Position numbers and translations under genes: made by a program. A stretch of DNA of 41,233 bases, from positions 1 through 41,233 of the forward strand of contig SFFY01000036.1 in assembly GCA_004556745.1 (NCBI GenBank), read 5' to 3'. The stretch's first letter is position 1, and each line of letters starts with the position of its first letter. A model generated the notes under the pieces. The model did no database searches and had not been told where the DNA came from. It saw only the letters and a program-made list of their open reading frames with translations. Shown in pieces: positions 1 to 7,273 of this stretch. This DNA comes from Bacteroidales bacterium (GTDB lineage: Bacteria; Bacteroidota; Bacteroidia; Bacteroidales; Bacteroidaceae).

Positions 1-398
1 ACAAAGACGAAGAAAATTATTCGGGAAGTCTAACACAAACTCAGACTCCTCCGACCACTAACATTTCCCAACCAAAATTTGAAAAAAATCTTACAACCAC
101 TACCACTTCTGACGTCTCCATGAGATGTCGTTTTGATAACGGAGGTGACACTTCAGGAAATATGACTTGCACAGTGCATTGGAGTAAATACTATTCCAAA
201 CCATCAACTACGCCAACGGCTTTTAATATGACCAATCACGAACAGATGAGACAATACTCCTCAACATCCAAATCTACGACTTTCGACAAAACGCACGCGG
301 GATTCTCTGGCGGCATGTATATCTATTACTATTTTGAATGTAAGAACTCAAAATTTACAACAAAGACAGATGTTACATATTGCGTTGTAAAGCGTTAA
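1..398 (+). CDS. 3' end of an unknown gene (5' end outside window)
   Basis: The reading frame is open from base 3 to the TAA at 396-398, with no stop back to the window edge, so this is the C-terminal ~131 residues of a longer protein; an ATG at 120 lies inside it and need not be the start. The visible part is rich in Thr, Ser, Lys, Asn and aromatic residues, with a Thr run and four Cys (for example in MRCRF and YFECK), which would suit a secreted beta-rich domain, but I recognise no family. It is visibly AT-richer than the GC-rich genes further right. The next gene starts 28 bp downstream on the same strand and may share a transcript. Confidence 0.5.
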   Translation, partial: KDEENYSGSLTQTQTPPTTNISQPKFEKNLTTTTTSDVSMRCRFDNGGDTSGNMTCTVHWSKYYSKPSTTPTAFNMTNHEQMRQYSSTSKSTTFDKTHAGFSGGMYIYYYFECKNSKFTTKTDVTYCVVKR

Positions 399-426
399 TG
401 AGAAGTAGTACAAAACAAAAGAAGAA

Positions 427-705
427 ATGCGCACAAAGAAAGTTGTCGGTCAAGTGACCGTAGAAGAAAAGAATGAGATTCAAACGCTGTTTGAACGCCG
501 TAACGGACTGAACGAATTGGCGAAAATAGTGACCGCCGAAAATACGGAACTTTACGAAAAGCTCGTGAAGGACATGGGCGAAACCGGCACTAAGTTTCAA
601 AATTGGTGGGACATGATGTCACAAAAATACCAGTGGGAAAGTGCTGAAAACGGCAACTGGGAAATCAACTTTCAAACTTGTGAAATCTATTTGGTTATAG
701 CATAG
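427..705 (+). CDS. small protein resembling CXXX-repeat peptide modification system proteins
   Basis: This 92-residue soluble protein has no signal peptide or membrane segment. Residues ~12-60 carry a helical stretch including FERRNGLNELAKI and a Trp-rich FQNWWDMM patch, followed by GNWEINFQTCEIYLV. From memory this pattern matches small Bacteroidales proteins annotated as CXXX repeat peptide modification system protein, partners of a radical-SAM maturase that acts on Cys-repeat precursor peptides (RiPPs). No maturase or precursor is visible; they would lie left of the window. The stop codon is 2 bp from the tatA start, so it is almost certainly co-transcribed with tatA and tatC. The family call is a recollection, not a search result; otherwise it is an unknown small protein. 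Confidence 0.5.
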   Translation: MRTKKVVGQVTVEEKNEIQTLFERRNGLNELAKIVTAENTELYEKLVKDMGETGTKFQNWWDMMSQKYQWESAENGNWEINFQTCEIYLVIA

Positions 706-707
706 CC

Positions 708-971
708 ATGGCTTGTCAGTTACTATTCATCGGGACTACGGAGCTGCTTCTTATCGGCGGCATGGCTCTGTTGCTCTTCGGCGGAAAGAAACTGCCCGAA
801 ATGATGCGCGGTTTGGGGCAGGGTGTCCGAGAGTTTAAGAAAGGCGTGAATGACGTGAAGGCAGACATCAATGATGCGGAAGCTGATGCGCCATCTTCCG
901 AGGACGAGGCATCAAATGCAGATAAGCCTGCTTCTGACCCAGACATCAAACACCCCAAAGCCAATGACTAA
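708..971 (+). CDS. tatA: Sec-independent translocase subunit TatA
   Basis: TatA oligomerises in the inner membrane to form the route by which the twin-arginine pathway exports folded proteins. The 87-residue protein has the family layout: an N-terminal membrane helix (residues ~5-24, ELLLIGGMALLLF), the hinge FGGKKLPEMMRGLGQG, an amphipathic helix (~30-50), and an acidic, Ala/Asp/Ser-rich disordered tail. It starts 2 bp after the preceding small gene and overlaps tatC by 8 bp, a sign of translational coupling. No separate TatB is visible here; one TatA-like protein plus TatC forms a minimal Tat system. Confidence 0.93.
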   Translation: MACQLLFIGTTELLLIGGMALLLFGGKKLPEMMRGLGQGVREFKKGVNDVKADINDAEADAPSSEDEASNADKPASDPDIKHPKAND

Positions 972-1761
972 GTCGGGCGACGAGGAACTGATGACATTCG
1001 GCGGGCATTTAGAAGTGTTCCGCCGAATGCTTTTGCGCATTGCCGCCGTCAGCGGTGCACTGGCCGTGGCGGTGTTTTGCATGAAAGATGCTGCCTGGCG
1101 GCTGTTGCTGGCACCGAGTGAGCGGCAGTTCGCAACATACAGATGGATTGAGCAAGCGGCACAGGCGGCCGGCTTTGATTTTCAGTTTGAATCTTTCAGC
1201 GTGGACTTGATTGCCACCGACCTGTCCAGCCAATTCATGACACACATCACGACCTCTGTATATCTCGGGCTGTTAGGAGCATCGCCGTATATCGTGTACG
1301 AACTGCTGCGCTTCATTTCCCCTGCACTGTATGAGCACGAAAGGCGATATTCGCTAAGAGTGGTGGCGGTGGTGTACGCGCTATTCCTTATTGGGGTGCT
1401 GATGAGCTATTACGTGATATTCCCCATTTCGTTCAGATTCTTGGGGACGTACCAAGTGGCGGAAAGAATACACAGCACCATCACGCTTGACTCTTATATC
1501 TCTACATTCACAACGCTGACGCTCCTGATGGGCGTGGTGTTCCAGTTGCCCGTGCTGGCGTTCTTTCTGGGTAAAATGGGCATTGTGACAGCAGAGATGT
1601 TGAGGCAATACCGCAAGCATGCCTTTCTCGTAATCATGTTGGTGGCGGCCGTTATCACTCCGCCCGACTTGATGACGCTGCTGCTGGTATCTGTGCCCCT
1701 TTATCTTTTGTATGAAGTAAGTATCAGGGTTATAAAGGTGTCGGGAGGAAAAGCGGCGTGA
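964..1761 (+). CDS. tatC: Sec-independent translocase subunit TatC
   Basis: TatC is the polytopic receptor that recognises twin-arginine signal peptides. The 265-residue protein has about six membrane segments and family hallmarks: FGGHLEVFRRMLLR near the N-terminus, PALYEHERRY after the second helix, and ITPPDLMTLLL near residue 240. The ATG at 964 is preferred because it overlaps the tatA stop in the usual coupled arrangement; the frame stays open upstream but inside tatA, and an ATG at 991 (MTFGGH) is possible. It is the last gene of this plus-strand group; a hairpin at 1841-1875 separates it from the convergent receptor gene. Confidence 0.94.
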   Translation: MTKSGDEELMTFGGHLEVFRRMLLRIAAVSGALAVAVFCMKDAAWRLLLAPSERQFATYRWIEQAAQAAGFDFQFESFSVDLIATDLSSQFMTHITTSVYLGLLGASPYIVYELLRFISPALYEHERRYSLRVVAVVYALFLIGVLMSYYVIFPISFRFLGTYQVAERIHSTITLDSYISTFTTLTLLMGVVFQLPVLAFFLGKMGIVTAEMLRQYRKHAFLVIMLVAAVITPPDLMTLLLVSVPLYLLYEVSIRVIKVSGGKAA

Positions 1762-1833
1762 TTGTCTGTTTGAGGAATTGTGCTTCCCTTCTTCACCGGT
1801 TGTGCCCGCCGGCTTTGCCCGCCGTGCGATGCA

Positions 1834-1875
1834 ATAGAAAAAGCTCCGTAGTGCAGGGTGTGCGCTGCGGAGCTT
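1834..1875 (-). terminator. rho-independent terminator of the receptor gene
   Basis: An 8-bp perfect stem, AAGCTCCG at 1841-1848 and CGGAGCTT at 1868-1875, encloses a 19-nt loop. On the minus strand it is followed by TTTCTATTG. It lies 32 bp past the stop codon of the minus-strand receptor. On the plus strand the T tract is weak, so it may stop tatC transcripts only partly. Confidence 0.65.
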
Positions 1876-1906
1876 GCTGTTTAATATAAAGGTTTTATGA
1901 TTGGGG

Positions 1907-4285
1907 TTATTGCTTTTGGCTGCTTGAAGCGAGGCGCTGCACTTCGCCGCTGCCTGCACCCTGTCCGCGATAGCGGCTGCGCGAGGCGTTAAATCGCCAT
2001 TGCAGGGTTACGCCCAGCATGCGGCCTTCGCTGATGGTGGACTGGTTCATTTGCGTGAGATTGGTATAAATCGTGTTATCCCATTGGTTCTTGTTGAGCA
2101 AGTTGTAGCCGCGCACGGTGAGCGTGAGCTGATCTTTGAGCCACGACTTGCGCAGGCCGAGGCTCAGTTGGAAGTGGTCGCGGCGGGTGAGGCGGGCGTT
2201 CTGATAGTTACCGGCAGAGGAGTAGCTCATGTCGAGCATCACGGTGTACTTTTTCGGCAACTCGAAGCTGTTGCTCCATGAACCGTTGAATATGGGGTTT
2301 TTCGACTTCACCGTGCCCAGTCCGTCCATCGACATCTCAAACCACTGCTTCATGAGGTAGAGCGTCCACGTGGGGTGCCATATTTTCTTGATGACGGGCG
2401 ATGCTGAAACGGAGGCGCTCAGCGTGGGAAAGGACTTGTTGATGTTGGAAATCTTTACCGCAGAACTGTTGCCCGGCACACGCTCAGCCCACATGATGAC
2501 AGCATCTTTCACCTGCTGGAACGTGACGTTTGCTTGCAGGAACTTCCACACCGACACCGCCGACACGCTGTGCGTGAACGAGGGACGCAGATAGGGATTG
2601 CCGCCTTGCATCACGTAGCGGTTGGCATAGGTCACGTTGTTCGAGAGGTCGTTGTATGACGGACGCTGGGTGGTGGAACTATACGAAAGCATGAGCTGTG
2701 TTTTCCCCACAGGGCCGGCGAGGCTTAGTTTCGGGAAAAGATTGTCGTAGGTGCGGCATTGTCCGGGCTGCTTCACGTTGTTAGCGAAATAGTCGAACGA
2801 CACGTGCTCGAAGCGCAGTCCTGCCGAGAAGTTCCATTTCTTGATGTTGCGGGCGTATTCGGCATAGCCTGCCACGGCCTGCTGGAGCAGTTCCGTGCTG
2901 GAGCTTTGCACGCCCCAGGCGGCGGTTTCCTCCGTGGCGTTTTTCACGATGTAATCGTCCGTGCGGTCAGTGAGGCTCGCCTGCACGCCTACGCCGAACT
3001 TACCTCCGCCAAGCGGCACGCCGTAATGGATTTTGGCTGCGCCCGTTATGCTTTTGATGGGGTTGTCGGTATCAACCTTGCGGTCGTCGGCAGTTTGGCT
3101 CTGCTCGTCGCTCGTTTGCGACTGGTTGGCGCGCTGCATGTAGAAGTCGGCGTCGATGTTGAGTTCCTGCTTGCCAAACTTGCCGTAGTAGTAGGCATTG
3201 AGCTGATGCGTGGGCTCTGCTTCGTGGTTCATCAATATTTCAGAGCGCAGCACGTCGCTCGCCGCTCCGTCCTCGAACACCTGGCTGTTCAGGCTGCCCG
3301 AGGCCTTGAAGGGCAACTGGCGGTCGTAAGCGTAGCGCATGCCGAGCGAGCTTTCGCCTTTGAGGTCGAGGTTGAAGCCGGCGGTAGCATTCACGCGCTT
3401 ATAGTCGAAGGAGATGCGCTGCGTGAAGTCCTGTTGCCATGTGTGGTCGCTGAAAATCGTTTGCACCGTCTGGGAGGTCGATTTCATTTTCCACTGCGTG
3501 AAATTTCCCTCAGCGAAGAGTTCCAGTCCTTTATGGCGATAGCGCATATTGAGCTGTCCCGACTCTTTGGGGTAGAAAGCCTGATAGAAATTGGCGATGG
3601 CATCTACTCCGAAGCCGTCGCCGGCTCGTTTCACGGTGCGAATGCGTACCACCGCGCCGACGCTCGAGTCGTAGCGCGCTCCGGGGTTTTGGATCACCTC
3701 TACGCTCTTGATGTCCTCCGAGCGCAGGCGTTCCAGTTCCTTAGGGTCGCGCATTTCGCGCCCGTTGATGTAGAAGAGCGGCGTGCCCTTGCCAAGCACC
3801 TCGATGTTATCGTCGCTGTTCCTGTTCAGTCCGGGCACGCGGGCAAGCAGGTCTTTGGCATTGCCCGACTTGGAGAGCACGGTGTTCTCTACCGTGGTGA
3901 CGATAGCGCCGGCTTCGAGGCGCGAAATGGGGCGGCGTGCCGACACCACGGCTTCGCCCAGCAGGGAGTCGGTGCTTTCGAGCAGCAGGCGCGGGCGGTG
4001 CAGCAGCGTGTCGGCGGGCAGTGTGAGCGTGCGGTAGCCGAGGGAACTGAGGCGTACGAGGCACGGCTTTTCGGGCAGGCTGATGCTGAATGTGCCGTCT
4101 TCTTTGGCCATAACGCCAGTGATGACGGCGGAGTCGCCCTTTGCGAGTAGCACTATGTTGGCAAAGGGTATGGGTTGGTCCTTTGCATCGGCCACCGTGC
4201 CGCCGCCCGTCTTTTGGGCAAAGGCTGTCGCCGCCGGGAGAAGCAGGAGGCAGAGTGCCGGGAGTCTTTTCAAAAGTAAGTTCAT
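1907..4285 (-). CDS. outer-membrane beta-barrel receptor, TonB-dependent receptor type
   Basis: This 792-residue outer-membrane protein has a signal peptide (residues 1-23, ending AFAQ), a carboxypeptidase-regulatory-like beta-sandwich (~28-105, with PIPFANIVLL and DGTFSISLP), a plug-like domain (~110-215, with KDLLARVPGLNR, FYINGREM and IKSVEVIQNPGARYD), and a long barrel with alternating aromatic strands to the C-terminus. This is the Bacteroidetes CarboxypepD_reg-like/plug/outer-membrane beta-barrel architecture. It probably imports a ligand with TonB energy, but no SusD-like partner or glycan gene is adjacent, so the substrate is unknown. The gene stands alone. A 208-bp GACAAC repeat element begins 29 bp before its ATG, so promoter and repeat are closely associated. 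Confidence 0.85.
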   Translation of the reverse strand: MNLLLKRLPALCLLLLPAATAFAQKTGGGTVADAKDQPIPFANIVLLAKGDSAVITGVMAKEDGTFSISLPEKPCLVRLSSLGYRTLTLPADTLLHRPRLLLESTDSLLGEAVVSARRPISRLEAGAIVTTVENTVLSKSGNAKDLLARVPGLNRNSDDNIEVLGKGTPLFYINGREMRDPKELERLRSEDIKSVEVIQNPGARYDSSVGAVVRIRTVKRAGDGFGVDAIANFYQAFYPKESGQLNMRYRHKGLELFAEGNFTQWKMKSTSQTVQTIFSDHTWQQDFTQRISFDYKRVNATAGFNLDLKGESSLGMRYAYDRQLPFKASGSLNSQVFEDGAASDVLRSEILMNHEAEPTHQLNAYYYGKFGKQELNIDADFYMQRANQSQTSDEQSQTADDRKVDTDNPIKSITGAAKIHYGVPLGGGKFGVGVQASLTDRTDDYIVKNATEETAAWGVQSSSTELLQQAVAGYAEYARNIKKWNFSAGLRFEHVSFDYFANNVKQPGQCRTYDNLFPKLSLAGPVGKTQLMLSYSSTTQRPSYNDLSNNVTYANRYVMQGGNPYLRPSFTHSVSAVSVWKFLQANVTFQQVKDAVIMWAERVPGNSSAVKISNINKSFPTLSASVSASPVIKKIWHPTWTLYLMKQWFEMSMDGLGTVKSKNPIFNGSWSNSFELPKKYTVMLDMSYSSAGNYQNARLTRRDHFQLSLGLRKSWLKDQLTLTVRGYNLLNKNQWDNTIYTNLTQMNQSTISEGRMLGVTLQWRFNASRSRYRGQGAGSGEVQRLASSSQKQ

Positions 4286-4314
4286 GGGGATAAGATTAAT
4301 GTGTGTTTTATTTA

Positions 4315-4522
4315 CGACAACTTAGACAACTTTTGACAACATTGTTTGTAACTTTTGGTTGCCATTTATTGTGACGACAACTGGGACAACTTTTGACAAC
4401 TTACAGTTGTCTTCCAGCGCATGCGAGGCGGGCGTATAAAATACGCCCCGTTGTCTATGTTGTCGTCATATGAAGCGCAAAATTGTCTGACTCGGAGTTG
4501 TCTCTTGTTGTCTATGTTGTCG
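4315..4522. repeat. GACAAC-triplet intergenic element, copy 1
   Basis: The element is a dyad built from the hexamer GACAAC and its complement. Left triplets start at 4316/4325/4335 and 4376/4385/4395 (60 bp apart). Inverted GTTGTC hexamers start at 4406, at 4450/4459, and as a triplet at 4497/4507/4516. Within groups the spacing is 9-10 bp, about one helical turn. Near the centre is a hairpin with arms GGGCGTAT and ATACGCCC (4430-4448). The second copy at 12230-12432 has the same order and orientation. In both, hexamers are conserved better than the bases between them. This gap holds no gene. Confidence 0.85.
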
Positions 4523-4595
4523 CAAAAAATAAAATCGTTTTAATATATAATATGCCATGGGCGGCAACAAGAGGGGCGAAAATTCGGATTGTTCA

Positions 4596-4958
4596 TTATT
4601 CCGCCCCGCATTGGCGCATCGCTTCCGCCACGTCTGATACTTTGACGCGCAAAAGCTGCATTTGCTTCACGAGTCCTGGAATTTTTTTCTGCAAAAGTTC
4701 GTCGCGGCGTTCTTCGAGGATGTGCTGCGCCGCCCCTTCGCTCACAAAATAACCCATGCCGCGCTTCATCAGCAGCACGCCGCGCGAGGAGAGCAGGTCG
4801 TAGGCTTTCACCGTAGTGTTCACGTTTACCTCGAGCAGCACGGAATACTCCCTTACGCTTGGCACGCGCTCGCCTTCTGCGTAGTTGCCGGCCAGGATTT
4901 CGTCGGACAGCCGCTCGGCTATCTGTACAAATATCGGTATGTTTTCTGAAAATATCAT
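4596..4958 (-). CDS. GntR-family transcriptional regulator, YtrA type
   Basis: This 120-residue regulator has an N-terminal winged helix-turn-helix (residues ~8-75: PIFVQIAERLSDEILAG, ERVPSVREYSVLLEVN, VNTTVKAYDLL, GVLLMKRGMGYFV) and only a short helical C-terminal tail (~40 residues) for dimerisation. That is the YtrA subfamily, which usually represses its own ABC transporter operon. The start overlaps the stop of the membrane-protein gene by 4 bp (ATGA), so the two are translated together. It is unusual that the regulator comes last; in most YtrA operons it comes first. Its likely target is the promoter at 7149-7180 before the ATPase gene. Confidence 0.9.
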   Translation of the reverse strand: MIFSENIPIFVQIAERLSDEILAGNYAEGERVPSVREYSVLLEVNVNTTVKAYDLLSSRGVLLMKRGMGYFVSEGAAQHILEERRDELLQKKIPGLVKQMQLLRVKVSDVAEAMRQCGAE

Positions 4959-5761
4959 TTCCCAAAAAGTTTAGGTACAACAACTTGCATGCGGCAGAAG
5001 AGTATGTAGGAGGCAAATACGAGGCCTGCCGCGCCGGCAAACATCAGAACGATGAAGAGGATGCCTGTAAAGTCTTCGCCTATCTTTAATTGGAATTCGC
5101 GCGTGTCGATGCTGAGCAACATGTATCCGCTCAGTATGTTAGCGGCGAAGAGCACCACGCTCGTGAGAATGAACGCCCGCTTGCGGAACACAGCGCTGCC
5201 GAAAATGTAGACGGCATAGGTGAGCGTACAGGTGGCGATGATGGACCACAGCACGTAATAGGCCCTATCGCCGATTTGTATGGCGCTGCTGTTGAGGAAG
5301 TCGCCGATGTCGGTCAGTTCCTGCCACAGCACGGGCGCGATCCACTGCCCATTGCCGCCAATCGCCTCGGTTGTGAGCATTTGCGCCGCGTCGGCCGCGA
5401 GGAACACGGGGACGTAGAGCACCCAGTAGACGGGCAGGCAGAGTGTGAGGCGCACGAGGAATTTCTCCAAGTTGGTGGCGGGCAGCATCAGGGCGGTGAT
5501 ACGGGCGGTCTTGGAGTCGAGGTGGCCCAGGACCGCGCTACCGAAAACCAGACAGCCCAGCATGAACACGCAGAAGGTTAGGGCCACGCCGTTTTGCGTG
5601 TAGTCGTGCAAGGGGTTATGGCGCGTGCCGATACTTACGGCCATAAAGGAGATGAACAAGCCGAGGAATACGCCGGCGTAGTAAGAAAGAAAACGTTTGC
5701 GCCCCTGAATGACGTTTTGTTTAAGGACGAGCCAATATCTTTTGCAATCAAAGTTTTTCAT
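4955..5761 (-). CDS. integral membrane protein, probable ABC-2 type permease partner
   Basis: This 268-residue protein has about six hydrophobic segments (around residues 25-47, 60-80, 105-125, 165-190, 198-218 and 233-257) and short loops. It has no recognised catalytic motif. Position supports a transporter role: it sits between an ABC ATPase gene (6217-7056) and a YtrA-type regulator, the usual contents of a small ATPase/permease/GntR cassette. It begins MKNFDCKRYWLVLKQN, a cytoplasmic amphipathic start typical of ABC-2 membrane subunits. A 377-bp repeat element separates it from the ATPase gene, so it may be transcribed through the element or from its own promoter. The substrate is unknown. 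Confidence 0.7.
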   Translation of the reverse strand: MKNFDCKRYWLVLKQNVIQGRKRFLSYYAGVFLGLFISFMAVSIGTRHNPLHDYTQNGVALTFCVFMLGCLVFGSAVLGHLDSKTARITALMLPATNLEKFLVRLTLCLPVYWVLYVPVFLAADAAQMLTTEAIGGNGQWIAPVLWQELTDIGDFLNSSAIQIGDRAYYVLWSIIATCTLTYAVYIFGSAVFRKRAFILTSVVLFAANILSGYMLLSIDTREFQLKIGEDFTGILFIVLMFAGAAGLVFASYILFCRMQVVVPKLFGK

Positions 5762-5823
5762 AATGATGTAATGTTTTGAGGGTTTTGTTTGTTGATGGGT
5801 GTGAGTAGGTTATGTAAACATAA

Positions 5824-6200
5824 GTTTTTGACAAAAACAGCAAAAACCGCTTGCTTCGTTTGAAGCCCAAGGGCATGCCGCCGGTCTTAACGCCGAGCCT
5901 GTGAGCCTAATCGGCTCACGCTCGCCCTTAATCCCTGCGGCTGCGGTCGGTGCCCGCCCGCTTCAAACGATGCAAGCAAAAAACAGGAAAAAGTGGATGA
6001 TAACTTTTAACGTATTCAATAAAGAAGAGGTGCATAACTTTTTCTTGTTTTTTGCTTGTTCTGTGTGGGCGGGCGGGAACCGACCGCTGCCTTAGCGGAG
6101 AGGGCGCGAGACGGGAGCCGTTAGGCTCACAGGCTCGAGGACTATACGTTAAGGCGAGCCGTTAGGCCACACAGAACAAGCGGTTTTGAATGTTTTTTTC
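5824..6200. repeat. two-module inverted-repeat element, copy 1
   Basis: Module A (~5846-5984) runs from AAACCGCTTGCTTCGTTTG to CTTCAAACGATGCAAGC. Module B (~6050-6188) runs from GCTTGTTCTGTGTGGGCGG to CCACACAGAACAAGCGG. Each is a long imperfect palindrome with inner GGCTCAC/GTGAGCC-type hairpins, and an AT-rich spacer lies between them. The outer ends read TTTTTGACAAAAACAG...AACCGCTTG, and on the other side CAAGCGGTTTTGAATG. The same pair of modules occurs at 30110-30483 as the reverse complement. It fills the whole gap between the membrane-protein and ATPase genes; no coding signal was seen. Confidence 0.8.
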
Positions 6201-6216
6201 ATTTATCAGCAGGCTA

Positions 6217-7056
6217 TTATTTTCTTCCTCCCATCAGCCTTTCTGCCGGCACAGCCTGCAAGGCATTAAAGAGGAGTTCGAGATCGATGGGCGTTTCGTC
6301 GTCGCCGCTGTTCGGGCAGATGAGTTCGATGCCGCGCATCGTCTGCTGCATGAAGAGCGCGTCGGAGAGGTCGGAACCAATGGGACGCTGCTCGAAACGC
6401 AGGCGACTGCCGATTTCCGCCGTCGTGGCGTTGAGCAGCACCGCGCCCTCGCTCACGATGACCACGTGGTCGATGAGTTGCTCCACGTCGCGCACTTGGT
6501 GGGTAGAGATAATCATCACGCGCTCCTCTGTCATTTCGCGGGCAATCACCTCTCGAAACACCTTCTTCGAGGGAATGTCCAGTCCGTTGGTCGGTTCGTC
6601 CATGAGGAGGTACTTTGTGCCGGCGGCGAGGGCGAAACTGATATACACCTTCTTTTTCTGTCCCATAGAAAGGCGGCCGATGTTGAGGTCGTCGCCCAGT
6701 TCGAAACTTTTCAGGCAGCGCGCGAGAATGTCCTCGCTGAAAGTGGGGTAGAAGGGCGCATTAAGTTGCACGTAGGTGCGCAGCGACACTTCGGGAAGGT
6801 CGAATTCCTCGGGCACGAGAAATAGCTCGCGCAGCGTTTCCGGGCGGCGGCTTTGCGTGGGCACGCCCTCCGCCGTCACGTTGCCGCCTTTGGGGCGCAG
6901 CAGTCCGGCGGCGAGATAGAGCATCGTGGACTTGCCGGTGCCGTTCTTGCCCAAAATTCCATAGATGCCGTTTTCCTCGAAATCGAGGCTGAGGCCGCTG
7001 AGCACTTCCTTGCCCCGGCGGCCGTAGGTGAATGATACATTGCTGAATGATAACAT
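6217..7056 (-). CDS. ABC transporter ATP-binding protein
   Basis: This 279-residue cytoplasmic ATPase subunit shows Walker A GILGKNGTGKST (~residues 33-44), a short signature LSMGQKKK (~130), Walker B YLLMDEPTNGLD (~150) and switch His in STHQ (~185). The C-terminal ~80 residues are specific to the family of ATPases paired with small membrane proteins and YtrA regulators. The ATG at 7056 is chosen; a TTG nine bases upstream would add three residues. The gene is first in the ATPase - membrane protein - GntR set and has a clear promoter about 90 bp upstream. The substrate is unknown. Confidence 0.9.
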   Translation of the reverse strand: MLSFSNVSFTYGRRGKEVLSGLSLDFEENGIYGILGKNGTGKSTMLYLAAGLLRPKGGNVTAEGVPTQSRRPETLRELFLVPEEFDLPEVSLRTYVQLNAPFYPTFSEDILARCLKSFELGDDLNIGRLSMGQKKKVYISFALAAGTKYLLMDEPTNGLDIPSKKVFREVIAREMTEERVMIISTHQVRDVEQLIDHVVIVSEGAVLLNATTAEIGSRLRFEQRPIGSDLSDALFMQQTMRGIELICPNSGDDETPIDLELLFNALQAVPAERLMGGRK

Positions 7057-7129
7057 GGCTTTCAATTTTTGGTTTGTCCCGCTTCGCTGCGTGACCGGTA
7101 TGGAGTTTCGCGGGCTTTGTTTTAGCGTA

Positions 7130-7147
7130 ATAGTGTACTATGACACC
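7130..7147. promoter_or_regulatory. candidate GntR/YtrA operator
   Basis: The sequence ATAGTGTACTATGACAC contains overlapping dyads, ATAGT-GT-ACTAT and GTGT-ACTATG-ACAC. It lies just downstream of the -7 box of the ATPase promoter, about where transcription should begin. AGTGTA is the half-site I recall for Bacillus YtrA, but the second half-site at that spacing is absent. This is a positional inference only. Confidence 0.35.
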
Positions 7148-7148
7148 G

Positions 7149-7180
7149 CAAATGTAAGGCGGAAAATTGAAACGCCAAAA
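7149..7180 (-). promoter_or_regulatory. Bacteroidetes-type promoter of the ATPase gene
   Basis: On the minus strand the -7 box TACATTTG (complement of 7149-7156) matches TAnnTTTG exactly, and a TTTG-type -33 box (7176-7179) lies 19 bp upstream. The predicted leader to the ATG at 7056 is ~85-90 nt. Confidence 0.65.
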
Positions 7181-7199
7181 TTTTTAGGCATTTTTTTAT

Positions 7200-7254
7200 A
7201 GGAAAAAACAATCCGGCGCACATCAATCGGTTTTTCCTGATTAGTGTGCGCCGG
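7200..7254 (-). terminator. terminator of the TolC/ABC efflux operon
   Basis: The 16-bp arms 7213-7228 and 7239-7254 (CCGGCGCAC...GTGCGCCGG) pair with two mismatches around a 10-nt loop. On the minus strand they are followed by ATTGTTTTTTCC. It lies ~20 bp past the stop of the last permease gene, as expected for a rho-independent terminator. Confidence 0.8.
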
Positions 7255-7273
7255 TTAAGCGTCATATAAAACC

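Noticed and set aside
2759..4150. 463-codon open frame on the plus strand
   Set aside because: It lies antisense to the receptor gene, whose plug and barrel motifs are clear; long antisense frames are expected in GC-rich genes.
7130..7156. Full YtrA-type operator (AGTGTA, 13 bp, TACACT)
   Set aside because: Only the first half-site is present at the required spacing; kept only as a weak operator candidate.
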